From Candidatus Thorarchaeota archaeon (lineage in GTDB: Archaea; Asgardarchaeota; Thorarchaeia; Thorarchaeales; Thorarchaeaceae), in contig JAGSHN010000018.1 in the NCBI GenBank assembly GCA_029855935.1, positions 1 through 64,000 on the forward strand: a stretch of 64,000 nucleotides of DNA, given 5' to 3'. A program made the translations under genes and the position numbers. Below are positions 37,601 to 45,920 of this stretch, in pieces; the stretch's first letter is position 1, and every line of letters starts with the position of its first letter. Under the pieces are notes generated by a model. It was not told where the DNA came from. It worked only from the letters and a program-made list of their open reading frames with translations, and did no database searches.

Positions 37601-39504
37601 AGCCAGTGGCTCGACGTGGACGCACCAATAGTCAGCACTGCAGGTGATGAGCCAGGTGGCCCAATAGTCATGAAGCCGGCACCCTCGTTTCCTGCAGAGA
37701 ACACGTGCAGGATACCAGGATAGCTGCTATCGAGGATTCCTGGCGTGGAGAGTATGGTCCAGGTCATTGACAGATAGTCAAACTCGCTGTACGGCTCCGT
37801 GATCCAACCCCAAGAGTTGGTCACGAGGTCAGACTGGTGATTGCCAGTGTAGTAGAACTCACCGCTTGTCGCGTTGTAGTCGAAACCACAGACCCACAGG
37901 TAGGCACCGTAGTCGTCGCCTCTTGTGAGGGCTCTGGCGGAGATTATGTCCGCATCAGGAGCAATACCTGGCAGAGTGAAGTTCTGACCAGTGTCCTCAT
38001 TCTGGTAGGTCAGCACACCAGCTGACGCCACGTGAGAGGCGGTCGCCGTACCGTGGGTACCGGCATCGAAGTACAGTGAGAGGGCGGTACCGTTCTCGAA
38101 GTGGTAGAACCCGTCAATGTAGGCGGGATAGCCGAAGTCCTGTAGCCAGCCCGGCACGAAGCCAGAGGCAATGGCACCCAAGCTGAAGTCGTCGATACCG
38201 TCACCGTCGAAGTCGTGTGCGACAATCGGGTGGCTCTCGTCATAGATCTCACCGGCCGCGATCTCGTCTGTGAAGTCCCAGTCGAAGGTCGCGATGATGT
38301 GGTATGCATCAATGATGTTGGTGAGATCGTACGACTCGTAGTAGAAACCACCAGTCCAGAACTTGTTCCAGCCGTTGGCGTCGTCCCAGTTGATGACAAC
38401 CGCCCAGTCGTTCGTGCTCGTGTAGTTGAACACGATTGCTGGAGCGAAGAGCTTTGCATATGGGTGGAACCGCTGCTGCATGACCCAGTTGATGTAGTAG
38501 TCACCATTGACTATCGATGGGTCAGGCATCTTCCAGTCGTTCCAGAGATAGTTCTGGATCAGGTTGTCTGCACCCTCGATACCCCAGTAGTAGGCGTAGA
38601 GATAGACGAAACCAACCCTGTGGACGTACGGGGTGTTCGCATCACCATCGCCTATCAGGTACCTCGGGCCAGCCTCACCGCTGTAACCGTAGTTCAGCAG
38701 CGGGTCCCAACCAGTCACATTCAGATAGAGGGCGCTATCCGAACCAGTGTAGGTGAGTAGGTGGTACGGATCTGCCAGCCACTCCGTCGCATTGACAACA
38801 GTACCGTTAGCGATGTAGAATGCCGGTACAACACCGTAGCCTGATGGGTCAAAAGCACCACCAAAGGCATGCTGAAGCTCGGGGTTGCCGAAGTCAGCAC
38901 CAGTGTCGATGTGACCAACCTTGACGCCAGTACCGTCGTAGTTGGTTGCAGGAGCAGTTGTCGCACCGACAACCTCCTTGATCTTGTACATGTCCACACC
39001 GACGCCTGGCTGTGAGGTGTCGCCGGTCATCCTTGCAAGGTCGTCAGCCACATTCAGCTTGAACAGGTCAGCCTCGATTGAGCTGACGCCGTTCACCCTG
39101 GCCAGTGCGTCGAGGGCATCAGTGTTGGGGATGTACACGTTCCAGACCTTGAAGAATCCAAGGTCCGCCTTCCAGTGCACCTCGACAATATCCGCCACTG
39201 CGTCGACATCGGCCCACGGGGTCATGACGACGAGCGCGCGGACGCGGCCATCAGGGCTTGTGACGACCCTGTCGCTTAGCACTCCCGAGTCAATCCAGCT
39301 GGCCAAGGCATTGTCAATCTTGGCCGTATAGCCCGGCTGCGCAACGTTGTCATACCATTGCTGCAGCGTGTCTCGGGCCTCTGGACTGAGCTGAGGAGCG
39401 CTGGCCGGTTCTGCTGTCGTTATGGGAGCAGCTGGAGCCAGCAGCATAGTCAGGCTCAGCGCTGCCATAAGAAACAGAACTGCCGCTGTTCTTATCTTGT
39501 TCAT
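34681..39504 (-). CDS. Giant membrane-anchored subtilisin-family (S8) protease
   Basis: A predicted extracellular serine protease of 1607 aa. It has a signal peptide (about 1-31), a propeptide-like region (to about 170) and an S8 domain with catalytic Asp 200 (GHIDTGADFG), His 484 (DAGTHGTATASH), Asn 606 (SAGNEGAG) and Ser 711 (AGTSQAAPVAAG). About 270 aromatic-rich residues are inserted between Asp and His, including a calcium-loop-like DFDGDGIDDF. Several beta-rich domains follow (about 760-1530), with many NxS/T sites, then a Thr-rich stalk, a single transmembrane helix (LLGGIGVGVVVILILFLI) and a KKR stop-transfer end. The start is ATG 39504 with GAGG five bases upstream. Likely substrates are surface proteins or environmental protein. 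Confidence 0.93.
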   Translation of the reverse strand: MNKIRTAAVLFLMAALSLTMLLAPAAPITTAEPASAPQLSPEARDTLQQWYDNVAQPGYTAKIDNALASWIDSGVLSDRVVTSPDGRVRALVVMTPWADVDAVADIVEVHWKADLGFFKVWNVYIPNTDALDALARVNGVSSIEADLFKLNVADDLARMTGDTSQPGVGVDMYKIKEVVGATTAPATNYDGTGVKVGHIDTGADFGNPELQHAFGGAFDPSGYGVVPAFYIANGTVVNATEWLADPYHLLTYTGSDSALYLNVTGWDPLLNYGYSGEAGPRYLIGDGDANTPYVHRVGFVYLYAYYWGIEGADNLIQNYLWNDWKMPDPSIVNGDYYINWVMQQRFHPYAKLFAPAIVFNYTSTNDWAVVINWDDANGWNKFWTGGFYYESYDLTNIIDAYHIIATFDWDFTDEIAAGEIYDESHPIVAHDFDGDGIDDFSLGAIASGFVPGWLQDFGYPAYIDGFYHFENGTALSLYFDAGTHGTATASHVASAGVLTYQNEDTGQNFTLPGIAPDADIISARALTRGDDYGAYLWVCGFDYNATSGEFYYTGNHQSDLVTNSWGWITEPYSEFDYLSMTWTILSTPGILDSSYPGILHVFSAGNEGAGFMTIGPPGSSPAVLTIGASTSSHWLEYLYGPTQPYEGIASFTSKGPLVSGYVKPDVLAPGLAGYAAVPWYAPYCAQFWSAGQWWDKTAGYDMQYTLFAGTSQAAPVAAGVAALLYEAASGITGPQAKMILQQTADDLGYDPATQGFGRINAAKAIDFAVNNNGWVSYSTDSFANHAALMQDAWDYWGVLPSSYLGVFVNNSEVAYPTNLWEGSVFFGQVWPGATVTVHQKIYGDFFSTLDDGTGWVSSATHYKMAKRYTFENTTFWYTDANVSGDMAYGFYNLRDQLTPSVYDTDMGTYSYVTIGVAFDSAEVAGAEPWMFLYDWEDNNVTDGYPNLWNGTDGNELHRLTSASDPSATNMMPFAVSGSSLAAALSGNMTLVIHDPVFDEDLNATGHNFTVTVIFWEEVSSSEISIQAPGTDNSLNFTLTVPNDAEAGIHQGYINLAKGGYSLRLPYSYMVVANLSANVTDVNTVVNGFGAELTPYDSPVYGCMDSDPDDWDFRSFVVYNPYDTAGYLGVRVEWADTGNDMHVEVLSTTGAAIATSDALTPTSTALIADLSDMTSPVGYYYIFVHPNRLNGTVMLPVNYTLEVMVYEQLTGGAGDLIFTYTANDVTSPVPITDGDTIVGDHAVVNATFPQFNLPNMPEYEVVQTTVSFLSGVYYQHIGDLVVPDSNYNPFSGTIQLDQFAWERVEGIKAGDTVRVTVDFTNGDCDIMAWWADSDNSTWSYANNLLGSQMATGNKPEHGSFVADHDGAIMVGIFDYDLSTGQYKLTVDTRVGTDIVKTGRSVTYDTYQFLKNGTFSVQISALTQTNIAFDINYASLTFANFFAPDVSNVQTHITGNLVNITWDAYDRNTGDDLYFEVSVSKDGGETYQLLAVNLTQTFYVWDSTPFEHLSTYVVRVRVYDNDPAVNPTAGQGDYWMGLSDVAYSSSFTAGGYTPTTTTIPTTTTTTTTTTTTTTTPPPAPGIDPLIIGLLGGIGVGVVVILILFLIKKR

Positions 39505-39979
39505 TTTTCCTCAGTCTCCTCACATGTTGACACCGAGAACTGCAAGTGCACTATATGGTGCACTCTCTTGCGATAATGAACCTCCAATCCTCCGAGGCGG
39601 TTGCTCCGCCTCAAGAGCCAATCTCCTCGTTCGCGTTCTCCGGTATCGGGTGTGATTGTTGGTGTTCAGGAACTCGGTCATTATTAAGGATTGCGACTCA
39701 TAGAGAGGCCACTCCAACTCAATATCCATCAGATTCCGTAGTCGGCGTGCGATTGCTGATATCTAGCTGTGCACAGTCGGATATCATAAATACTCATTTA
39801 ACGAATATATTAAAGATGGGGGGAGGGGTGTCGAGACGAGAACGCAACACCCGTAGTGGCATAAACAAGAGGCGACAATCGAAACGGGGGAAACGTGTGG
39901 TAGTGATTCAGGGAGGAGCGGGAGGTTGACATAGTGAAGAGAGGCGGTCGCCCAGACGGACGACCTGAGGGAGAAACAC
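39505..39979. other. 475-base non-coding region with hairpins upstream of the 1607-aa subtilase
   Basis: No convincing gene. On the minus strand this is the 5' region of the subtilase. It holds two perfect inverted repeats: AGTGCAC/GTGCACT (39545-39551, 39558-39564) and GAGGCGG/CCGCCTC (39594-39600, 39606-39612). TATA-like elements are near 39682-39690 (CTTAATAATG on the minus strand) and 39804-39812, so a long structured leader is likely. On the plus strand a 37-codon basic reading frame (39816-39929) follows a CATAAATA element at leaderless spacing; it is not supported otherwise. Confidence 0.45.
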
Positions 39980-41077
39980 CTACTCGCTGCCAGAGCGGGC
40001 CATCCGCTTTATGCTGTCGACAACCTCGTGCACCATCATGACTGCACCGATGAGTTCCACGCGAGGCTCTTCGGTCTTTGCCTCGGGCCTCGATATCCGG
40101 CCAACCGACCGGCCCATGTTCTCAATGATCGTGGCCAGCGTCTTCTTTGCACTGTCGTCGAGAGAGCTGCCCTCGACCTGAGTGATCAGCTCAGCCAGTT
40201 CGGATATCATGCTCTCGGTGACCTCGGCCGCAGTCTCTGCTCGCCGCGTAAAGCTCTCAATCCGGGCTTGGCACTCGTCCAGCTGTGCCTGAATCTTCTT
40301 CATCCGCTCGGCATCGGCACCGGGCGCGGCGCTCTGGAGCTTTGCCCTCAGTTCCTCGACCTCGGCCTGGAGTCTAGTTATCGTCTGGTCCTTCTTCGCA
40401 ATCGTCTCGAGTAGCTCGGACTCCATATCGGACCCTCCGCCCTCAGAGGGTGGTTGCGCAAGGAGGTCAGCCCGCTCCCTCTCAAGGTCGGAAACCTTCT
40501 GCTTGAGAGCAGTGAGCTCACCCTCGATGGCCGCAAGCTTCTCCTCCTTCTCATTGAGGAGATCCGCAAGCTGCTTTTTCTCACCCTCTAGTCTCTGGAC
40601 CTCACTCTCAAGCACCTTGGCGTTCTCGGAGGCCTCCTTCAGCTGCTGTCTCAGTTTGACAAAGTCGGGATCAGGAGGCGAGATGACGGAGTGGGCCAGA
40701 ACCAGAAATATCACGGCGACACCGGCGAGATAGGCGATACTTGAGAACACGCTTCCAAAGACGACGTTGGTCAGGCCTTGGACCACTGCGACAAAGGCGT
40801 ACCAAGATCCGAAGGTGAGCGTGTCAGGGCCCCACCAGACAGCTCCAAAACCAGCGTACAGTAGGACCAGACATGAGCCTATGACGAGCACAAGACCACT
40901 CAGGACCATCGCGTTACGCACTCGTGACTCTGGGTCGAGATGTCTCTGATAGAGCAAGAGAGTGATGCCGATGAAGATCATCGGTATTACGTAGGGCGCC
41001 ACAGCGATGATATCACTCATAGGAAACTCGAAATCAATCAATGCTTCCAGACCAGGACCGGGATTCAGACCGAGCAC
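39980..41077 (-). CDS. Membrane protein with long C-terminal coiled coil
   Basis: Not recognised. A 365-aa protein with about four N-terminal transmembrane helices (near 22-42, 54-78, 90-106, 108-130) and a long cytoplasmic coiled coil (about 138-300; KLRQQLKEASENAKVLESEV, LNEKEEKLAAIEGELTALKQ), ending in a helical region (about 300-365). The start is GTG 41077 with GGAGGAG six bases upstream. It lies between two surface-protease genes and may organise or tether membrane complexes; no enzymatic motif is visible. Confidence 0.85.
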   Translation of the reverse strand: MLGLNPGPGLEALIDFEFPMSDIIAVAPYVIPMIFIGITLLLYQRHLDPESRVRNAMVLSGLVLVIGSCLVLLYAGFGAVWWGPDTLTFGSWYAFVAVVQGLTNVVFGSVFSSIAYLAGVAVIFLVLAHSVISPPDPDFVKLRQQLKEASENAKVLESEVQRLEGEKKQLADLLNEKEEKLAAIEGELTALKQKVSDLERERADLLAQPPSEGGGSDMESELLETIAKKDQTITRLQAEVEELRAKLQSAAPGADAERMKKIQAQLDECQARIESFTRRAETAAEVTESMISELAELITQVEGSSLDDSAKKTLATIIENMGRSVGRISRPEAKTEEPRVELIGAVMMVHEVVDSIKRMARSGSE

Positions 41078-41203
41078 GGATACTCCTCCTGCGTGTAGAG
41101 TGACTATGGAGAAGTGACGGATAAATCCTACGACCGCCTGCGGCTGGTCAGGCGGCCACGCATCACAACACTGGTCTGTGATTCTTGGTATGTCGAGTAT
41201 GTT

Positions 41204-41494
41204 CTATTCTCGCCACAGACGGGCGGCCTCAAGCTCGTGGTCCTCCACTATGAGCTCGAGCGCCTTGATTAGGCGAGCAGTTTCTGAGATGGACAGGAGA
41301 AAGGCACCCTTGATGTCTCTGTCCTCACCCAGTGTGAGGCGGACCTTTCCCTCGTTTACCCATCCCTCTTCGCTCTTCTCGGGCGGCTGAAACTGGATCT
41401 CAAGCCACGTGCGACGGGTCTGCCCCGTGCTACGGTCTTCGAAGAAGTGCTTGATCTGTAGCCTACGTTCATAGTTAGAAGGTCTTGTTCCCAT
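41204..41494 (-). CDS. Small hypothetical protein
   Basis: Not recognised. From ATG 41494 (MGTRPSNYERRLQIKHFFED) it is 96 aa, hydrophilic, probably beta-rich (TWLEIQFQPP, GKVRLTLGEDRDIKGAFLLS) followed by a helix (ETARLIKALELIVEDHEL). The frame is open 53 codons further upstream but that part is less protein-like and reaches toward the divergent subtilase promoter. It could be a small cytoplasmic beta-sheet/helix domain, of unknown role. Confidence 0.65.
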   Translation of the reverse strand: MGTRPSNYERRLQIKHFFEDRSTGQTRRTWLEIQFQPPEKSEEGWVNEGKVRLTLGEDRDIKGAFLLSISETARLIKALELIVEDHELEAARLWRE

Positions 41495-41698
41495 CTTTTC
41501 ATCAATCCTGTCTTGCTCTTGTTCCCCTGACTCAGGGGAGTCAGTCGCTCTTGTCCAAGAACATGCGTACAGACGGATAAGACTGAATCTCTCGGTGGGG
41601 GCGAGTCTGAAGTGACATATGTGGACATCGTACAGAAGACGTAGGCAAGACAAGGCTTAATTGCAGACGCGATGACCGGGGCTATCAAAGGGCGGTAG

Positions 41699-44605
41699 AT
41701 GATACCAATGACGAGGCCGATCAAGATACAGGCTCTACTTGTGCTTCTGATGATGATCTCACCACTCTTCGCCCCCCTCATTCAGCAGGGGACAGCCCGA
41801 GTCACGCCCTCGACAAGACTCGGTGTTCTCTCGCCCACGTTGGCGGACCGGATAGCGGAGGAACGTGATGACACCCCCATACCAATCATTGTGAGATTCC
41901 CTGACGGGACAGATCCCACCACAATGCTGAGCATCATTGAGACCTATGGCAGAGGTCTCACGGTGAGACATGTCTTTCATCTCGTACCATATGTCTCAGC
42001 CTATGCTCCCGCAAGAGCTATCCACGCACTCGCGTCTTCAGGGCTGGTGACACAGGTCGGCCTCGACAAGAGAGTATCGGCCCTAGAGACTGCGCCAGAG
42101 CCAGTCTTCGAGGCAGAGAGTAACGTCACGTATCTCCACCCGACTGAGGCACTGGACGTGCGCCCGCTCTGGGAGCAAGGGTACAACGGTTCGGGTATCA
42201 CGGTGGCTGTGCTAGATAGCGGCGCCTGGGGAGGCCACCCGGATCTTCAGGGTCGAATCATAGGCTTCAAGGACCTCGTAAATGGCTTGGACGATATGAA
42301 TCCAAGTGATGGTATTGACGCGTACGATGACAATGGCCACGGCACAGCGACTGCTTGGCTCGTTGGAGGCACGGACAACGGTACGGGTATCTACAGCGGA
42401 ATCGCCCCGGGTGCTGACCTTCTCATCATCAAGATACTCGACGAGGATGGTACGACCGATCTATCGACAATGGCACAGGGTATAGAAACCGCTGTCGATC
42501 TCGGTGCTGACATCATCAGTCTCAGTGTCGGAGGCCAGTGGGAGGACACTGGCGAGGATGTGGCAGTCGAGAGCTGTGAGTCTGCGGTGGATGCTGGCGT
42601 CACTGTAGTGGTGGCCGCGGGCAACTCAGGACCTGCGGCCGAGACCATAGCCACACCGGGTGTTGCCACACGGGTCATCACTGTTGGGGCATCAATAGGA
42701 GACGGTGGCGTGATAGCCTTCAGCTCCAGGGGACCGGTCGTACGGACTCAGTCAGCCCCGCTCGGTAGAATCGTCAAGCCAGACATTGTTGCTCCGGGCT
42801 ACGAGGTGTTCTCAGGGAGATGGCCGAATGCCAGCGTTGCAGAGTATCCAGCGTACAACTCCACACAGTATGGCGGGCTCTACACAAGATGGTCAGGAAC
42901 GTCGGCAGCGACGCCGCAGATTGCGGGCGTTGCAGCTCTGCTCAAACAGAAATTCCTCACGTTGAACCCGCTCACCACAAAGGCCGCTATTATGGCGGGG
43001 GCCAACGACTTGCGTCAAGACCCAATGGCGCAGGGTGCTGGGCTTGCCAACGCAACGAGAGCAGCAGAGGTGATTCAAGAGACCTCAAGGATGATCACCA
43101 TCCTAGCCCCGAGGAGATACCCGACACTGCCCGAGGGACGGAATGCGTTCATCGTGGGCGAAGAGCGGGCACCTCTGAACGCAACGGTGATATCGACCGT
43201 GCGATACGAGAACACCGAAGTAGTGGTCAACGGCAACGTGAGCCAGTTCATCACGGTATCGCCGAGCACTTTTCTCACCAGGGTGGGCTACACATTCTTC
43301 ACCATCGGCCTCACAATACCGGACAATCTTCCCCTGTCCGCAGCCGGAAGGTACCTCGGCAATCTCACGCTGGTCACCGACTCGAACGTCATCGCAACAA
43401 TGGAGCTTGATCTTGCCATCACAACCTTTGGAGGGCGTGTGCTCATAGACATGTCGCATCACAGTCTGGACGATCCAGATGACCCATCGTACTACAGCTA
43501 CTTCAAGGACTATCTACGGGCCCGGGGAATTGTCAGTTCTTGGCTTGGCGACCCTCAGAATCCAGTGCTGGCCACTGACAGCACTCTCGGGGACGCGGAC
43601 GCCTTCCTCGTAATGGACACGGAGGTGCCCTACGCCCCTGAGGAGATCGATGCCATCCATCAATTCGTCGAGGATGGAGGGGTCCTCATAGTGCTCTCGG
43701 AATACTATGACAGTGAAACGGGTCAGGCCTCATTTGCAATCGACTCTTACAACGAACTGCTACAGCCGTACGGCATACAGTGCGAACGTTATACAACAGG
43801 CTACGTGCCATTCTCAGACTCAGGAATAGCATACGGCGTCGGCTATGGCGGCGTGGTGGACAACTCGTCGCCGCTGATGGACGACGTTGAGAGACTATAC
43901 ATCCTGATGGGAAGCGCGTTGACTGTTGATGAGAACAACTCAAATGCGCGGGGGCTCTTTTGGACAGACTCTACGAAGAGGCACGCACTCGTCGCGACCG
44001 CCACTGAAGGCAAGGGACAGGTGCTTGTGATAGCGGACGGCTCCACACTCTATGATACAACCATCTATGATGCCATCAGGTCTGGTGCCGATAATCTCAA
44101 GTTCCTTGAGAATGTCGCGTCATGGATTAATCCTGTCAGACCCCGAGTCTATGATGTCATACTTGAGGCAGGAGAGATAGGCGAGACGGCGAACCTGACC
44201 GCGTATATCTTTGATGACGACCTTGAGGACGTGAGGATCACGGTCACGACCCCGCTGGGCGAGCTCGTCAACACCACGATGACTGAAACTCTCGGCTACA
44301 GGTACCACGTGAACTTCACAATGGCAAGCGCAGGATTCTATGATGTGACTATTGTGGCCCGCGACAGCGCTGGCAACGTACGCACGTTCACAAAGACAAT
44401 ACTGGTGCCAGTCGAACCCGTTGATGAGTCGTTCGCTAGAAATGTCATGATTGCTCTTCTTGCCGTTGCAGGACTCGCTCTATGCTATGTCGCGGTGATC
44501 AAGTTCGGAGTGCGAAGACCAAGAGTCAGACGGCGAAGTGAGGACGAGGAGTGGGAGATACCGATAGCTCCCCCCGGGCAGGGGGCTCCACCAGAGATAG
44601 AGTGA
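41699..44605 (+). CDS. Membrane-anchored subtilase with GATase-like domain, site-1-protease-like architecture
   Basis: A 968-aa secreted S8 protease. Signal peptide (about 7-30), inhibitor-like propeptide (about 40-130), S8 domain with Asp 173 (VLDSGAWGG), His 214 (DNGHGTATAW), Asn 309 (AAGNSGPAAE) and Ser 402 (WSGTSAATPQIAG), a beta domain (about 465-575), then an alpha/beta domain (about 578-790) with VMDTEVPYAPEEIDAIHQF and GGVLIVLSEYYD. The S8 plus GATase/DUF4350-like order, and phrases in the second domain, resemble eukaryotic site-1 protease (MBTPS1). A C-terminal beta domain, one transmembrane helix (about 921-941) and a basic tail follow. The start is ATG 41699 or 41708; a TATA-like GCTTAATTGC is at 41655-41664. 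Confidence 0.92.
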   Translation: MIPMTRPIKIQALLVLLMMISPLFAPLIQQGTARVTPSTRLGVLSPTLADRIAEERDDTPIPIIVRFPDGTDPTTMLSIIETYGRGLTVRHVFHLVPYVSAYAPARAIHALASSGLVTQVGLDKRVSALETAPEPVFEAESNVTYLHPTEALDVRPLWEQGYNGSGITVAVLDSGAWGGHPDLQGRIIGFKDLVNGLDDMNPSDGIDAYDDNGHGTATAWLVGGTDNGTGIYSGIAPGADLLIIKILDEDGTTDLSTMAQGIETAVDLGADIISLSVGGQWEDTGEDVAVESCESAVDAGVTVVVAAGNSGPAAETIATPGVATRVITVGASIGDGGVIAFSSRGPVVRTQSAPLGRIVKPDIVAPGYEVFSGRWPNASVAEYPAYNSTQYGGLYTRWSGTSAATPQIAGVAALLKQKFLTLNPLTTKAAIMAGANDLRQDPMAQGAGLANATRAAEVIQETSRMITILAPRRYPTLPEGRNAFIVGEERAPLNATVISTVRYENTEVVVNGNVSQFITVSPSTFLTRVGYTFFTIGLTIPDNLPLSAAGRYLGNLTLVTDSNVIATMELDLAITTFGGRVLIDMSHHSLDDPDDPSYYSYFKDYLRARGIVSSWLGDPQNPVLATDSTLGDADAFLVMDTEVPYAPEEIDAIHQFVEDGGVLIVLSEYYDSETGQASFAIDSYNELLQPYGIQCERYTTGYVPFSDSGIAYGVGYGGVVDNSSPLMDDVERLYILMGSALTVDENNSNARGLFWTDSTKRHALVATATEGKGQVLVIADGSTLYDTTIYDAIRSGADNLKFLENVASWINPVRPRVYDVILEAGEIGETANLTAYIFDDDLEDVRITVTTPLGELVNTTMTETLGYRYHVNFTMASAGFYDVTIVARDSAGNVRTFTKTILVPVEPVDESFARNVMIALLAVAGLALCYVAVIKFGVRRPRVRRRSEDEEWEIPIAPPGQGAPPEIE

Positions 44606-44625
44606 CGATTCCAAGCCCCGCTGGC

Positions 44626-45918
44626 TCATTCAATGGGTCCAAGTACGTGCTCCAGATACGAACGCAGCGCAGCGTGCCTGAAGGGCGGGAGTGGGTGCTC
44701 GGACAATGTCGACCCGATCTTCACGCGGTTCAGCAACTGAATTCCCACTCGCGAGGCCATTCGGCTCGAGATCACCTGCCCGCCCACTAGTCGGCCTCCC
44801 GGCGTCGTCAGAAGAGCCACATCAGTGAACTCCGCGCTGTCCCTCAGGAAATGAGCCGAAACTTCGACTCCGAGCGACTTGGCAACGGCTGTGGACTCCC
44901 CGACCGTGACGATCTCGGTTCCGAAGATCCGGTCATACTGGAATCTCAGGAGTACATCATCATAGAGCCTGTCCTTGCCAAGCGCTGCCGAGGCAGCCTG
45001 ACGACCTGCCCGTGCTGCAGTGCTGCCGACAGGCATCAAGAGAGGTCGGCCGGTCAGAAAGTCCCGCATCTCGACACAGTCACCAGCAGCATAGACGTCT
45101 CTGCTCGACGTTCTCATGTACTCGTCGACAACAATACCTCCAAGCGCACCAACCTCAAGACCAAGCGCGCGTGCCAGAGTCGTGCTAGGGCGCACGCCCG
45201 TGGCGAGGACGACGAGGTCGCAATCAATCGTCTCGTTCCCAAGATCTACTGCACGTACCCGACTGTCACCGACCAGTCTCTTCAGCGGACTGTCTTCGTG
45301 TACGGCCACGTCTCCGGGAAGACGTGCCAATAGACGGTCGGTCATCTCCGGCTCCAGTAGCCGACCGAGAACACGAAACGCCTCTACTATGTGAACCTCA
45401 AGTCCCAGGTTTCGGAGCCGTTCCGCTGTCTCAAGTCCGCTGAAACCTGCGCCCACCACTGTGGCGGTTGAGGCCCCCTCGGCGGCCTCCGAGATGCGCA
45501 TTGCGTCTGCAAGGCCCCTCAGAGTGAAGACGCCATTGAGATCAACGCCCGGAACTGGAGGTACTAGAGGCTCACCACCAGTGGCGAGAATCAGCCGGTC
45601 GTAGCTGATAGTCTCCTGCGGGCTGTCTCCGCCATCAACATCGGTAGCGACGAGCGAGTGCGACTGTGTGTCACCACCGATCACGCGCAGTCCCTGGCGC
45701 AGAACTATTCCCCTGTCAGTCAAGGAATCGGGTGACCAATAGTCTATCTCTAGTCCGTGATCGTCACGATGACGGAATGCTCTCGTCACTCCGGGCTTGC
45801 GATATGCAGGGAGCCGATCTGCTGAGACTATTTCAACATCGATGTCTGGTGACAGAGTCTTTGCGGTCACAGCGGCCGATGCTCCGGCGGGGCCGTACCC
45901 AACGATCACAATCTTCAT
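44626..45918 (-). CDS. FAD-dependent pyridine nucleotide-disulfide oxidoreductase (NirB/rubredoxin-reductase-like)
   Basis: A flavoprotein of 430 aa: N-terminal FAD motif KIVIVGYGPAGASAAV, NAD motif ATVVGAGFSGLETAERLRNLG (about 144-164), and second FAD motif VYAAGDCVEM, followed by a dimerisation-like domain. The redox Cys of CoA-disulfide reductases and NADH oxidases, expected near residue 42, is absent (RLPAYRKPGVTRAF), so it is closer to NirB- or rubredoxin-reductase-like enzymes that pass electrons to a partner. The start is taken as ATG 45918, seven bases after GAGG; ATG 45924 overlaps the upstream subtilase stop (ATGA). The two are translationally linked. Confidence 0.9.
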   Translation of the reverse strand: MKIVIVGYGPAGASAAVTAKTLSPDIDVEIVSADRLPAYRKPGVTRAFRHRDDHGLEIDYWSPDSLTDRGIVLRQGLRVIGGDTQSHSLVATDVDGGDSPQETISYDRLILATGGEPLVPPVPGVDLNGVFTLRGLADAMRISEAAEGASTATVVGAGFSGLETAERLRNLGLEVHIVEAFRVLGRLLEPEMTDRLLARLPGDVAVHEDSPLKRLVGDSRVRAVDLGNETIDCDLVVLATGVRPSTTLARALGLEVGALGGIVVDEYMRTSSRDVYAAGDCVEMRDFLTGRPLLMPVGSTAARAGRQAASAALGKDRLYDDVLLRFQYDRIFGTEIVTVGESTAVAKSLGVEVSAHFLRDSAEFTDVALLTTPGGRLVGGQVISSRMASRVGIQLLNRVKIGSTLSEHPLPPFRHAALRSYLEHVLGPIE

Positions 45919-45920
45919 CG

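Noticed and set aside
39816-39929. 37-codon basic reading frame on the plus strand after a TATA-like element
   Set aside because: The only support is spacing to CATAAATA; there is no recognisable sequence and it is G-rich low complexity. Noted in the intergenic entry only.
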